A DNA stretch of 64,000 nt from NCBI GenBank assembly GCA_022839995.1, contig JALHIN010000004.1:48825-112824 (forward strand), in the 5' to 3' direction. The notes under the pieces are model-generated. The model was not told the DNA's origin. It searched no databases and saw only the letters and a program-made list of their open reading frames with translations. The position numbers and the translations under genes were made by a program. The first letter of the stretch is position 1. Each line of letters starts with the position of its first letter. The DNA comes from 79-D21 sp022839995. GTDB lineage: Bacteria; Synergistota; Synergistia; Synergistales; 79-D21. This document shows, one piece after another, positions 41,377-49,236 of the stretch.

Positions 41377-43481
41377 AGTTCCTGGTCCCGTTCGATCGGC
41401 TGACCGAGGAAGACCGTCGGCGGGTGGGAGGCAAGGCCTGGGCCCTGTCGCGCCTGGCGAGAGAAGGGTTTTCGGTGCCGCGCGGGGCCGTTTTGCCGGT
41501 GGAGGCCTATCGGGCCTACGTGGGGCCCACGGGGCTTCGCGAGCGGATCCTGCTGGAACTGAACCGCAAGCCCTTCGAAAGCATGCGCTGGGAGGAGATG
41601 TGGGACGCGGCCCTTCGCATCCGCAGCCTCTTCCTGAAGACCCCCCTGCCGGCACCGCTTTCGGCGGCTCTTCGCGGCGAGATCGAACGGACGTTCGGGG
41701 ACCGCTCCGTCGCGGTCCGCTCTTCCGCCCCCGGGGAGGATTCCGCGGGGGCTTCCTTTGCGGGACTGCACGAGTCCTTCCTGAACGTCCGCGGCGCCGA
41801 TTCGATCCTCGAGCACGTCCGGCTGGTCTGGGCCTCACTGTGGTCCGACGGCGCCCTGCTGTACCGGCAGGAGCTGAAGCTGGACGTGGCGGAAAGCGCC
41901 ATGGCTGTCGTCATCCAGGAACTGGCAGAGGGGGAGCGCTCCGGGGTCGCCTTTTCGAAGAGCCCGGTCGAGGAAGAAGTTTCCCTCGTGGAGGCGGTCT
42001 GGGGGCTGAACCAGGGGCTGGTGGACGGGACCGTGGCACCGGACCGCTGGGTGCTGGACCGTTCCAGCGGGACCCTTCGGCAGCACATCGGGGCAGAACG
42101 GCTCGACGCGGTGAGGCCGGCTCCCAGGGGAACCCGGAAGGTGCCCCTGCCGCCGGAGCTCAGGGACCGCCCGCCGCTCGAAGAGGGGGAAGTGGTTCGC
42201 GTCTGGACCCTTTCCATGGAGGCCGAAAACCGTTTCGGCTGCCCGCAGGACGTGGAGTGGACCTTCCTGGGGGAACGGCCCTTCCTGCTCCAGGCAAGGC
42301 CCGTCACGACGGGGACAAGAGGGGAAGCGGGAAGCCGGGCCTGGAACCTTTCGCTTCGCCGCAGCTTCGAAAACCTGAAGCTCCTGAGGGAAAAAATCGA
42401 GAGAACCCTGATCCCCGCCCTGGTGAAGGAGGCGGAAGACCTGTCCGGGGTACAGCTGCAGTCCCTCGAAGACGATCAACTGGAGAAAGTCCTCGAAACC
42501 CGCGAAGAAGCCCTGGCTCGCTGGACAAAGGTGTACTGGGACGAGTTCATCCCGTTTGCCCACGGTGCCCGGCTTTTCGGCCAGGTTTACAACGACCGGC
42601 TGAAGCCGGAGGACCCCTTCCGGTTTATCGATCTGCTTCGCCCGGAGAAAATGGTCGGGACCAACCGGAACGCCCGCCTGGAGGAAGCCGCGGACCGCCT
42701 CCGGCAGGACCCGGGACTTAGGGCCTCCCTGGCCGCCTTTCGGGAGAGCCGGGCCGAAACGAGCGCAGCGCAATGTTTCCTCGAAGCGGTCTCATCCGAC
42801 TTGGGAAAGGACACGGACCTGGTCCTGGACGGCCCGGAAACCCTGCGGGCCCTGGCGGGATTTCTCCTGGAGATGGCGGAAAGGCACGCGAGCCGGAAGC
42901 CTTCGGGGGAGTCGAGGGAAGAACTGGAACGGGCCTTTCTCGACCGTTTCGGGGAAGAGGAACGGCGCTTCGCGGAAGAACTCCTTGACCTTGCCCGGGC
43001 GAGCTATCGCCTCAGGGACGAGGACAACATCCACCTGGGGCGCATCCAGAGAATGAGGGACGAGGCACGGGCAGAAGCCGCCCGAAGGCGGGGGGAAGCC
43101 TCGGCGGGGGAGGCTCCCCGCTCCCCCCGGCCGGAACCGAGCCGGGTGCGGCCGCGCCAGCTGGTGGGCCAGCCTGCGGGACCGGGGCTGGCAAGGGGAA
43201 CGGCCCGGGTCGTCGGTTCGCGCGAGGATCTTCTGGGGTTCAAGGCCGGTGAAATCCTCGTGTGCGACGCGATCGACCCGAACATGACCTTCGTCGTTCC
43301 CCTCTGCGCCGGGATCGTCGAGCGTCGGGGAGGCATGCTCGTCCACGGGGCCATCATCGCGCGGGAATACGGCCTTCCCTGCGTCACGGGGGTACCGGAC
43401 GCGACGGCGTTGATCCGAAGCGGAGACACGCTCACCGTGGACGGCTATCTCGGGATCGTCGTGGTCCACGATCAGGGGTAG
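41373..43481 (+). CDS. PEP-synthase-like dikinase (ATP-binding plus His swivel domain; Rph-like layout)
   Basis: 702 residues. The N-terminal ATP-binding PPDK_N domain (about 1-320) has VGGKAWALSRLAREGFSVP, AVRSSAPGEDSAGASFAG and DVEWTFLGERPFLLQARPV. A helical middle domain (about 325-590) and a C-terminal phospho-His domain (about 600-702) with catalytic His in RRGGMLVHGAIIAREYGLPCVTG follow. The PEP/pyruvate TIM barrel of true PEP synthase is absent. The order ATP-domain, middle, His-domain is that of rifampin phosphotransferase and related proteins. The acceptor is unknown. Confidence 0.85.
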   Translation: MKFLVPFDRLTEEDRRRVGGKAWALSRLAREGFSVPRGAVLPVEAYRAYVGPTGLRERILLELNRKPFESMRWEEMWDAALRIRSLFLKTPLPAPLSAALRGEIERTFGDRSVAVRSSAPGEDSAGASFAGLHESFLNVRGADSILEHVRLVWASLWSDGALLYRQELKLDVAESAMAVVIQELAEGERSGVAFSKSPVEEEVSLVEAVWGLNQGLVDGTVAPDRWVLDRSSGTLRQHIGAERLDAVRPAPRGTRKVPLPPELRDRPPLEEGEVVRVWTLSMEAENRFGCPQDVEWTFLGERPFLLQARPVTTGTRGEAGSRAWNLSLRRSFENLKLLREKIERTLIPALVKEAEDLSGVQLQSLEDDQLEKVLETREEALARWTKVYWDEFIPFAHGARLFGQVYNDRLKPEDPFRFIDLLRPEKMVGTNRNARLEEAADRLRQDPGLRASLAAFRESRAETSAAQCFLEAVSSDLGKDTDLVLDGPETLRALAGFLLEMAERHASRKPSGESREELERAFLDRFGEEERRFAEELLDLARASYRLRDEDNIHLGRIQRMRDEARAEAARRRGEASAGEAPRSPRPEPSRVRPRQLVGQPAGPGLARGTARVVGSREDLLGFKAGEILVCDAIDPNMTFVVPLCAGIVERRGGMLVHGAIIAREYGLPCVTGVPDATALIRSGDTLTVDGYLGIVVVHDQG

Positions 43482-43777
43482 GCCTTTTCCAGGAGGGCCT
43501 TGAGCTTTTCGGCCGTCATGGCCGTGTAGATCTCGCCCTTGAACTCGATCACGGGCGGTTGAGAACAGGCCCCCAGGCAGGAGCTCTTCTTCACCGTCAC
43601 CTTGTCGGCCAGGTTCATCTCGGCCACGACCTTCACGGCGGTCTCGTAGAAAGACTTGTCGCAGACCCCGCAAACGAGGAGCCTGTCGGCAGCCATGGCC
43701 CGGTCCGGCACCGCCACGGCGATCGCGGCTGCGGCAAGGAACAGGGCCATGCAAAACGGTAACAACCCTTTACGCAT
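43472..43777 (-). CDS. Exported thioredoxin-like [2Fe-2S] protein
   Basis: 101 residues from an ATG at 43777 with an AGGAGGTG site. A signal peptide (about 1-30, ending RAMA) precedes a thioredoxin-like ferredoxin fold with the cysteine set VCGVC and SSCLGACSQPPVI. Family members (NuoE C-terminal type) are normally cytoplasmic, so export is unusual. Its 3' end overlaps the convergent dikinase gene by 10 bp. Confidence 0.75.
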   Translation of the reverse strand: MRKGLLPFCMALFLAAAAIAVAVPDRAMAADRLLVCGVCDKSFYETAVKVVAEMNLADKVTVKKSSCLGACSQPPVIEFKGEIYTAMTAEKLKALLEKAYP

Positions 43778-43889
43778 GTCGTTCACCTCCTATAATATTT
43801 CGAGAACCATTTTAAGAAGCGGTAGCCATTTGGAAATCGGTGATTTTACCGGCAAACCTGTTAAGAAAAGTTAAGGAGACTCGGGAAAA

Positions 43890-44333
43890 ATGGCAAAAAT
43901 CGTTGCGGTGTGCACCAGCAGCAAGCGGCAGGAACCGAAGACGCCACAACCCCGGGCGGTCTTCGTCGAGGGGAAGGGCATCGAGGGAGACTCCCACTTC
44001 GGCCTTGCAGAAAGGCAGGTCAGCCTGCTTCGGGCAGAGGACATCCGGGAAGCGGAAAAAACGGCCGGATTTTCCTTCCCGCCGGGGAGCCTCGCCGAGA
44101 ACCTCGTGATCGAAGGCTTGCCGGAAGAGCTCGTTGTCGGCCAGGTCCTGGCCCTCGGCCCGGAGGTCCGGCTCCGGGTGGTCGAAAAAGGCAAGAAACC
44201 CGGTGAACCCCATACCTACGATTACCGCGGCTGGTGCCTCCTGCCGGTCAAGGGCTATTTCCTCTCGGTCGAGCGCGGGGGGTGCGCGGTTCCCGGTGAC
44301 GAAGCCGTCCTGGAAGGTGAAGGCCGTGGCTGA
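43890..44333 (+). CDS. MOSC-domain protein
   Basis: 147 residues, a single MOSC domain: VFVEGKGIEGDSHFGLAERQVSLL, PPGSLAENLVIEGL and the conserved-Cys segment GWCLLPVKGYFLSVERGG. MOSC domains bind molybdenum cofactor or transfer sulfur to it. Stand-alone members such as YiiM act on N-hydroxylated or Mo-linked substrates. It overlaps fur by 8 bp. The 112-base gap upstream, shared with the divergent exported [2Fe-2S] gene, has no convincing promoter. Confidence 0.87.
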   Translation: MAKIVAVCTSSKRQEPKTPQPRAVFVEGKGIEGDSHFGLAERQVSLLRAEDIREAEKTAGFSFPPGSLAENLVIEGLPEELVVGQVLALGPEVRLRVVEKGKKPGEPHTYDYRGWCLLPVKGYFLSVERGGCAVPGDEAVLEGEGRG

Positions 44334-44850
44334 AAAAGAGGAGAAAGACCTGCGCCAAAGGGCGGAGCAATACCTCGAGGCCCTGAGCCTTCGGGGATGC
44401 CGGCGGACGGGTCCCCGGCGCCTGATCATCGAAACCCTCCTCGAGAGCGAGGGGGAACACCTGAACGCCCGTGAACTCATGGAGAGGGTTCAGTCCAAGG
44501 ACCCGTCCATCGGTTTTGCCACGGTCTACCGGACCCTGCTGATTCTCGGTGAAACGGGTCTCGTCCATTCCTTCGACCAGGGCGAGGGCTTCGCCCGGTT
44601 CGACATTCCGCAGGAAACGATGCACTTTCATGTTTTGTGCAGGTCCTGCGGGAAAATGGAGCACCTGGCCGACGAAGCGGAAAAGCAGGAGATCGTCGAA
44701 CAGTGGGTAAAGGAAGCCGGCTACGAAATCGTTCCACAAACCTTCCAGGTGTTGGGCCTTTGCCCCGAGTGCCGGGAAAAGGGCTCCGCCAGCGTTTCGG
44801 CCCAGGACCTTGCCTGCTGCGGACGCCGCCGCCGGGGATGGCTCCGCTAG
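44326..44850 (+). CDS. fur: Fur-family metal-dependent repressor
   Basis: 174 residues from a GTG at 44326 with GGAAGGTGAAGG upstream. The winged helix (about 18-95) has TGPRRLIIETLLESEGEHLNARELMERV and FATVYRTLLILGETGLV. The metal/dimerisation part has MHFHVLCRSCGKMEHL and a CPEC pair (structural zinc). A short Cys- and Arg-rich tail follows (ACCGRRRRGWLR). Fur-like boxes lie at the next gene and at 46753, so iron is the likely co-repressor. Confidence 0.88.
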   Translation: MAEKEEKDLRQRAEQYLEALSLRGCRRTGPRRLIIETLLESEGEHLNARELMERVQSKDPSIGFATVYRTLLILGETGLVHSFDQGEGFARFDIPQETMHFHVLCRSCGKMEHLADEAEKQEIVEQWVKEAGYEIVPQTFQVLGLCPECREKGSASVSAQDLACCGRRRRGWLR

Positions 44851-44876
44851 AGTCCCCCTGCCGCGTTTTTTTCCCC

Positions 44877-44935
44877 TTGACTCGAGCTCCCCTTGGTTTA
44901 CAATACCTCTCGGTTATTGATAATGAGTTTCTATA
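44877..44935 (+). promoter_or_regulatory. Promoter with Fur-box-like element before the NifX-like gene
   Basis: TTGACT (44877-44882), 16-base spacer, TACAAT (44899-44904). An AT-rich stretch (TTATTGATAATGAGTTTCT, from 44914) resembling a Fur box covers the transcription start; only its left half matches the consensus well. Confidence 0.55.
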
Positions 44936-44955
44936 ACGAAGAGGGGGAATTTTGC

Positions 44956-45282
44956 ATGACGATCGCCGTCGCGGCGGATGGACAGGAACCGCAGTCCAGG
45001 CCCGCCGACCGTTTTGCCAGGGCGCCGGTGTTCTTGCTTTTCGACGGGAACGGGACGTTCCTGGAGGCCCTGAACATGGTGGCTGGAGAGCACGGGGCGG
45101 CTGCAGCGGCCGTCGGGCTGCTCGCGCGCAAGGGCGTTTCAGTCGTGCTGGCGCCCAGGCTCGGGCCGAATGCCGTTTCCGCACTTGCCGCGGCGAACAT
45201 CAAGGCGTATCTTTCGGAAGGCGCTACGGCAGCGGATTGCGTGGCGCGCTACCTGTCGGGAGAAGCCAGGGTCCTGGAATGA
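44956..45282 (+). CDS. NifX/NifB-C-like dinitrogenase iron-molybdenum cofactor-binding domain protein
   Basis: 108 residues from an ATG at 44956 with a GAGGGGG site. The NifX-like alpha/beta fold is seen in TIAVAADGQ, RFARAPVFLLFDGNGTF, GLLARKGVSVVLAPRLGPNAVSAL and IKAYLSEG. No nif structural genes are present. Stand-alone members are associated with Fe-S or metal-cluster handling and often sit beside Mrp ATPases, as here (mrp is 54 bases on). Confidence 0.8.
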   Translation: MTIAVAADGQEPQSRPADRFARAPVFLLFDGNGTFLEALNMVAGEHGAAAAAVGLLARKGVSVVLAPRLGPNAVSALAAANIKAYLSEGATAADCVARYLSGEARVLE

Positions 45283-45336
45283 CCGGCGGGGAAACGGCAA
45301 CGGGAACGAATCGATTGACCGGGAGGGAAAAAGATC

Positions 45337-46182
45337 GTGTCTGAAAATGCATGCGGGAGCTGTTCCCAGAAGGGAACCTGCAATTCGACGCCCGAAACCT
45401 GCGGGCTTCCCCCGAAAAGCGAAAAGGGGCGCATCCGGCGGATCGTGGCCGTGGGAAGCGGCAAGGGCGGCGTGGGAAAGAGCTCCGTTTCCGCGCTGTT
45501 GGCGATCGGGCTGGCGCGAAAGGGACTGAAGGTGGGGGTCCTGGACGCCGACATCACGGGGCCGTCCATCCCGAAGCTTTTGGGCGTGCGCTCGATGCCC
45601 GAGGGGTCGCCGCTGGGGATCGTTCCGCCCAAGTCCCCCGTCCTGGGCATTTCCGTCATGTCCATCAACCTCCTCCTCGACGACGTGACGAAACCGGTCG
45701 TCTGGAGGGGACCGATCATCGGGAACACCGTGAAGCAGTTCTACGAAGAAGTCTTCTGGGGCGAACTGGACACCCTGGTCGTGGACCTTCCGCCCGGAAC
45801 TTCCGACGCGCCGCTGACCGTCATGCAGAGCCTTCCCCTGGACGGCATGGTCATCGTGACCTCGCCCCAGGAACTGGCCAACATGGTGGTGGAGAAAGCC
45901 ATGAACATGGCGAAAATGATGGACATCCCGATCCTGGGCCTGGTCGAGAACATGGCCTATGCAGTTTGCCCCCACTGCGGCGAGCGGTGGGACCTCTTCG
46001 GCCCCAGCCACCTGGACAAGCTGGCCTCGAAATGGTCCGTGGCAAAGTTGGCGAGCCTGCCCATGGATGCCTTCATCTCCCGCCTGGGAGACAAGGGGCG
46101 CCTGGAGGAATACGACAACCCCGAGCTTCTCGACCCGCTGGTCGAAGCCTTTTGCGCGGTGGGGACTTCCGTCTCGGAGTAG
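45337..46182 (+). CDS. mrp: Mrp/NBP35-type Fe-S cluster carrier ATPase
   Basis: 281 residues from a GTG with GGGAGGG upstream. A Cys-rich N-terminus (NACGSCSQKGTCNSTPETCG) resembles the eukaryotic NBP35 cluster site. The deviant Walker A GSGKGGVGKSS (about 41-51), VLDADITGPSIPKLLG, VDLPPGTSDAPL and the CPHC bridging pair near 210 follow. It binds and passes [4Fe-4S] clusters as a homodimer in the cytoplasm. Followed by a strong terminator. Confidence 0.93.
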   Translation: MSENACGSCSQKGTCNSTPETCGLPPKSEKGRIRRIVAVGSGKGGVGKSSVSALLAIGLARKGLKVGVLDADITGPSIPKLLGVRSMPEGSPLGIVPPKSPVLGISVMSINLLLDDVTKPVVWRGPIIGNTVKQFYEEVFWGELDTLVVDLPPGTSDAPLTVMQSLPLDGMVIVTSPQELANMVVEKAMNMAKMMDIPILGLVENMAYAVCPHCGERWDLFGPSHLDKLASKWSVAKLASLPMDAFISRLGDKGRLEEYDNPELLDPLVEAFCAVGTSVSE

Positions 46183-46187
46183 GAGAG

Positions 46188-46226
46188 AAAAAAGTCCCCG
46201 GCTCGATCGAGCCGGGGACTTTTTTT
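46188..46226. terminator. Bidirectional terminator (mrp / CGGC gene)
   Basis: Arms 46188-46206 and 46207-46225 are exact reverse complements (AAAAAAGTCCCCGGCTCGA). The terminal A/T runs give U-tails on both strands. It serves mrp (plus) and the convergent CGGC gene (minus). Confidence 0.9.
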
Positions 46227-46675
46227 CAGTTGTAGGCCAAGCGGATTTCCGGGGTGGCCAGGGTGGGCTGGATCAGTTCCTGCCAGAGCGGTGAATCCCA
46301 GGTCCCCAGGGCGGTGTGGATCTTGTAGTATTTCTCCGGGATCGGGTGGGTTCCCACGACCACCGGCAGGTCGTAATTTTCGCGGATGAACCGCCTGAAG
46401 AAGTCGATGCGGGGGCACGGCGGGTAACCGACGACCATCCCGGTGGCGAAGTGGATCACGGTGGCCCCGTTTTTCTTCATCTCGGCCGGGGCGTACTCGA
46501 TGTTTCCCCCCGGGCAGCCGTCGCAGGTGGTGTAGCCCACCAGTTCCACGTCCCTGCCTTCGTAGATGCTGAAGGCCCCCTCCCGGTTCTTCAGGGCCCG
46601 GAGGCACTTGCCCCCGGCACACGTGTGGTATCGGTTGCAGATGAAGATGCCGATTTTCACGAGTTCCTTTTCCAT
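46226..46675 (-). CDS. CGGC-domain metal-binding protein
   Basis: 149 residues from an ATG at 46675; another ATG at 46687 is possible. Family features: KIGIFICNRYHTCAGGKCLRAL, ELVGYTTCDGCPGGNIE and HFATGMVVGYPPCPRIDFF. The cysteines and His suggest a metal or cluster site. Function is not known. It is divergent from the DUF5320 gene and lies in the Fur-linked island. Confidence 0.8.
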   Translation of the reverse strand: MEKELVKIGIFICNRYHTCAGGKCLRALKNREGAFSIYEGRDVELVGYTTCDGCPGGNIEYAPAEMKKNGATVIHFATGMVVGYPPCPRIDFFRRFIRENYDLPVVVGTHPIPEKYYKIHTALGTWDSPLWQELIQPTLATPEIRLAYN

Positions 46676-46715
46676 CCGCGGACACATCCCTTCTGATGAA
46701 AATCCCTCTCAGTAA

Positions 46716-46721
46716 ATTATA
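46716..46721 (-). promoter_or_regulatory. -10 element of the CGGC gene
   Basis: Perfect TATAAT on the minus strand, about 40 bases before the start; no good -35 can be seen. Confidence 0.45.
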
Positions 46722-46730
46722 CAGGGTCGG

Positions 46731-46771
46731 TTGATTTTCTCGCGGAGAGGGTTATAATGATAATCAATCTC
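46731..46771 (+). promoter_or_regulatory. Fur-controlled promoter of the DUF5320-NifX-MinD operon
   Basis: TTGATT (46731-46736), 16-base spacer, TATAAT (46753-46758). A Fur box, TATAATGATAATCAATCTC (46753-46771), matches 15 of 19 positions of the classical consensus and covers the -10. This arrangement should give iron repression. Confidence 0.78.
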
Positions 46772-46789
46772 AAAAAGGAGGAGATCGAC

Positions 46790-47014
46790 ATGCCTGGATT
46801 CGATCGGACTGGGCCGCGCGGAGCAGGTCCGCGTACGGGTTGGGGAAGAGGGCCCTGCGGTGCCGGGATGGCCTTTGGCCGAGGATGGAGGTGTTTCGGC
46901 CGGGCTTGGAATCCGGAGGAAGCGGTCCCTTCATCCGGACTCGCGGCTCGACTGGCGGCTCTCGAAGAGGAAGTTCGCCGTTTGAGCGAAGAACGGAACA
47001 AAGCCGAAGACTAG
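46790..47014 (+). CDS. DUF5320-type small protein
   Basis: 74 residues from an ATG with an AAGGAGGAG site. The Gly/Arg-rich N-terminus (MPGFDRTGPRGAGPRTGWGR) is the DUF5320 signature. The C-terminus is a short coiled coil (LAARLAALEEEVRRLSEERNKAE). Its function is unknown, but it is regularly encoded next to NifX-like and MinD-ferredoxin proteins, as here. Confidence 0.82.
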   Translation: MPGFDRTGPRGAGPRTGWGRGPCGAGMAFGRGWRCFGRAWNPEEAVPSSGLAARLAALEEEVRRLSEERNKAED

Positions 47015-47035
47015 GACAGGGGAGGTTCATTCTGG

Positions 47036-47410
47036 ATGAAGATCGCGATTCCCGTTGAGGACGGAAAGGTTTGCCCGCATTTCGGCCATGCGCCGGAATT
47101 CGTAGTGGCCATCACGGAAGAAGGAAAGGTCGTCAGGACGGAAACCCACGAAAACCCGGGCCACGAACCGGGCAAGCTGCCGGCGTGGCTCGCGGGTATG
47201 GGCGTGAAAGCCATCCTGGCGGGGGGAATGGGCGAAAGGGCGATCTCGCTCTTCGAGGCCCAGGGGATCCGGGTTTGCGTCGGGGTTTCCGGACCAGCGG
47301 AGGACGTTCTCGGGGCATTCCTCGAAGGCCGCCTGGAGGGCGGGCCGAGCTTCTGCACCCATGTTCCGGGAACCGGCTGCAGTCACGGAGGCGGAGGGTG
47401 CGGTCACTAG
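47036..47410 (+). CDS. NifX-like protein with Cys/His-rich tail
   Basis: 124 residues. The NifX-like domain (about 1-105): MKIAIPVEDGKVCPHFGHAPEFVV, HEPGKLPAWLAGMGVKAILAGGMGERAISLF and RVCVGVSGPAEDVLGAFL. A C-terminal tail has Cys, His and Gly (GCSHGGGGCGH) that could hold a metal or Fe-S cluster. The second such protein in the island. It overlaps the next gene by 13 bp. Confidence 0.85.
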   Translation: MKIAIPVEDGKVCPHFGHAPEFVVAITEEGKVVRTETHENPGHEPGKLPAWLAGMGVKAILAGGMGERAISLFEAQGIRVCVGVSGPAEDVLGAFLEGRLEGGPSFCTHVPGTGCSHGGGGCGH

Positions 47411-48258
47411 GCCGGAAACCTCTCTCGATCGCGGTCGTCAGCGGTAAGGGGGGCACGGGAAAGACTTCTTTCTCGGCCTCCCTCGCCTTGTCGAGGCCGA
47501 GCGTCGTGGCGGTGGATGCCGACGTGGAAGAGCCGAACCTGGCCCTCCTCCTGGGGAACCCCGTGATGGCGACAATGAACGTGACCATCCCCGTCCCGGC
47601 CGTGGACGCGGAGAAATGCACCCGTTGCGGCACCTGCTCCCGGACTTGCCGGTTCGGGGCCGTGTTTTCCTTCGGGAAGGGCGCTCCCGTGTTCAACGAC
47701 CTTTGCCACGGCTGCGGGGCCTGCGTGCTGGCCTGTCCCGAAAGGGCCCTTTACGAGGTCGACCGGCCGGTGGGTTTTGTCGGCCGCGGGGTTTCGAACG
47801 AAATCGTCCTGGTCGAAGGGCGGCTGCTGGTGGGGATGCCCAACCCGGTTCCCGTCATCGAGCGCACCGTCGAGCTGGGCCTGTCGGAAGGCCGGGACGC
47901 GGTGATCGACTCTCCCCCAGGGGCCGCCTGCCCGATGGTAGCGGCCGTGAGGGAGGCGGATGCCGCGATCCTGGTGACCGAGCCGACTCCTTTCGGGATG
48001 GCGGACGCAGAGGTTGCCGCCCAGGTCCTAAGGGACATGGGAAAGCCGGCGGCTCTCGTGGTGAACCGGTCGGGGATCCTGGAAACGGAACCCCTCTTCG
48101 AAGGGGTCCTGGGGACCTTGCCGGAGCTGGCACGGCTTGCCTTTTCAAGGAGCGTGGCGGAAGGATCTGCCCGGGGCATACCGCCGACCGAACTGGATCC
48201 CTCCTGGAGGGAGGCCGCAAAGGTGGCCTGGCAATGGGCATCGGAGGTGGCTCGATGA
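47398..48258 (+). CDS. MinD-superfamily P-loop ATPase with inserted two-cluster ferredoxin domain (first of pair)
   Basis: 286 residues from a GTG at 47398 with a GGAGGCGGAGG site. Deviant Walker A VVSGKGGTGKTS (about 13-24) and VDADVEEPN are followed by an inserted ferredoxin domain with CTRCGTCSRTCRFGAV and CHGCGACVLACPERAL. The ATPase fold then resumes: VIDSPPGAACPMVAAV and ILVTEPTPFGMADAEVA. Probably a redox-linked Fe-S/metal cluster carrier. It overlaps the next gene by 4 bp. Confidence 0.88.
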   Translation: MRSLGRKPLSIAVVSGKGGTGKTSFSASLALSRPSVVAVDADVEEPNLALLLGNPVMATMNVTIPVPAVDAEKCTRCGTCSRTCRFGAVFSFGKGAPVFNDLCHGCGACVLACPERALYEVDRPVGFVGRGVSNEIVLVEGRLLVGMPNPVPVIERTVELGLSEGRDAVIDSPPGAACPMVAAVREADAAILVTEPTPFGMADAEVAAQVLRDMGKPAALVVNRSGILETEPLFEGVLGTLPELARLAFSRSVAEGSARGIPPTELDPSWREAAKVAWQWASEVAR

Positions 48259-49133
48259 AGCCCCGGGAAATCGTGGTCATGAGCGGCAAGGGCGGCACGG
48301 GCAAGACCACCCTGGCTTCCGTCCTGGCCTGGTCCCTGTCGGGAAAGTGTGTCCTGTGCGATGCAGACGTCGATGTCCCGGACCTCTGGATCCTGCTGAA
48401 CCCCAGGGTCCGGGAGGAGGAAGATTTCGTCGGTGGTGACAAGGCCGAGCTTCACCGGCCTCCCTGCAATGATTGCGGGAACTGCGTGCCCGCCTGCCGT
48501 TTCGGCGCCCTTTCCGTGGAGGACGGGAAGGTCGTCCTGGACCGGAGCCGGTGCGAAGGCTGCGGGGCCTGCACCGTCGTGTGTCCGAAGGGGGCCTTTT
48601 CACTTTCTCCCGCAGTCCAGGGCCGGATTTTTGGCAGCGAAACGGATTTCGGCCCATTCTGGCACGCACGGTTGGTCCCCGGCGGGGAGAACTCGGGGCG
48701 GCTCGTTCAGGTCCTTCGGGAGAGGGCCAAAAAAACGGCCGTGGAACAGGGAAAGCCCTGGATCCTGGTGGACGGCCCACCCGGCATCGCCTGCCCGGCG
48801 ATTTCCGCCATGACCGGGTGCGACCTCGCCCTCGCGGTGACAGAGCCTTCCAGAAGCGGGCTTCACGATTTGAAACGCCTGGGAGAGCTGGCGAAGCGTT
48901 TTCGAGTGCCGATGGCCGTCGTCCTCAACCGCTTTGACCTTTCCGAGGAGGGAGCGAAGGCGATCCGTGAAGCCTGCCGGGAAAAGGGATGGCCCTTGCT
49001 GGCGGAAATCCCGTTCCAGTTGGAGATCGTCAAAGACCTGGCCCAGGCCAGGATTCCTGCCGTAATCCTCCATGAAGCGGCGGAACGCGTTCTGGAAGGG
49101 AGCGAGGCCCTCCTTCGAGTGGATGCCCGGTGA
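48255..49133 (+). CDS. MinD-superfamily P-loop ATPase with inserted two-cluster ferredoxin domain (second of pair)
   Basis: 292 residues. Same layout as the preceding gene: VVMSGKGGTGKTTLASVLA, CDADVDVPDL, clusters at CNDCGNCVPACRFGAL and CEGCGACTVVCPKGAF, then DGPPGIACPAISAM and AVTEPSRSGLHDLKRL. The sequences have diverged enough to suggest an old duplication and a heterodimer. Last gene of the DUF5320 operon. Confidence 0.88.
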   Translation: MKPREIVVMSGKGGTGKTTLASVLAWSLSGKCVLCDADVDVPDLWILLNPRVREEEDFVGGDKAELHRPPCNDCGNCVPACRFGALSVEDGKVVLDRSRCEGCGACTVVCPKGAFSLSPAVQGRIFGSETDFGPFWHARLVPGGENSGRLVQVLRERAKKTAVEQGKPWILVDGPPGIACPAISAMTGCDLALAVTEPSRSGLHDLKRLGELAKRFRVPMAVVLNRFDLSEEGAKAIREACREKGWPLLAEIPFQLEIVKDLAQARIPAVILHEAAERVLEGSEALLRVDAR

Positions 49134-49236
49134 CCATGCCACTTTTGCCGCAGTTTGCCGCGATCTGGGCATGGAAAGCGGGGCCCTTCGGTCTATGATG
49201 GACACGAGCCGAAACGCCGAAGAGGGGGAATGAACG

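Noticed and set aside
44893..44955. N-terminal extension of the NifX-like protein to an upstream ATG
   Set aside because: It would start within the promoter and Fur-like site. The ATG at 44956 has the ribosome-binding site and begins the conserved domain.
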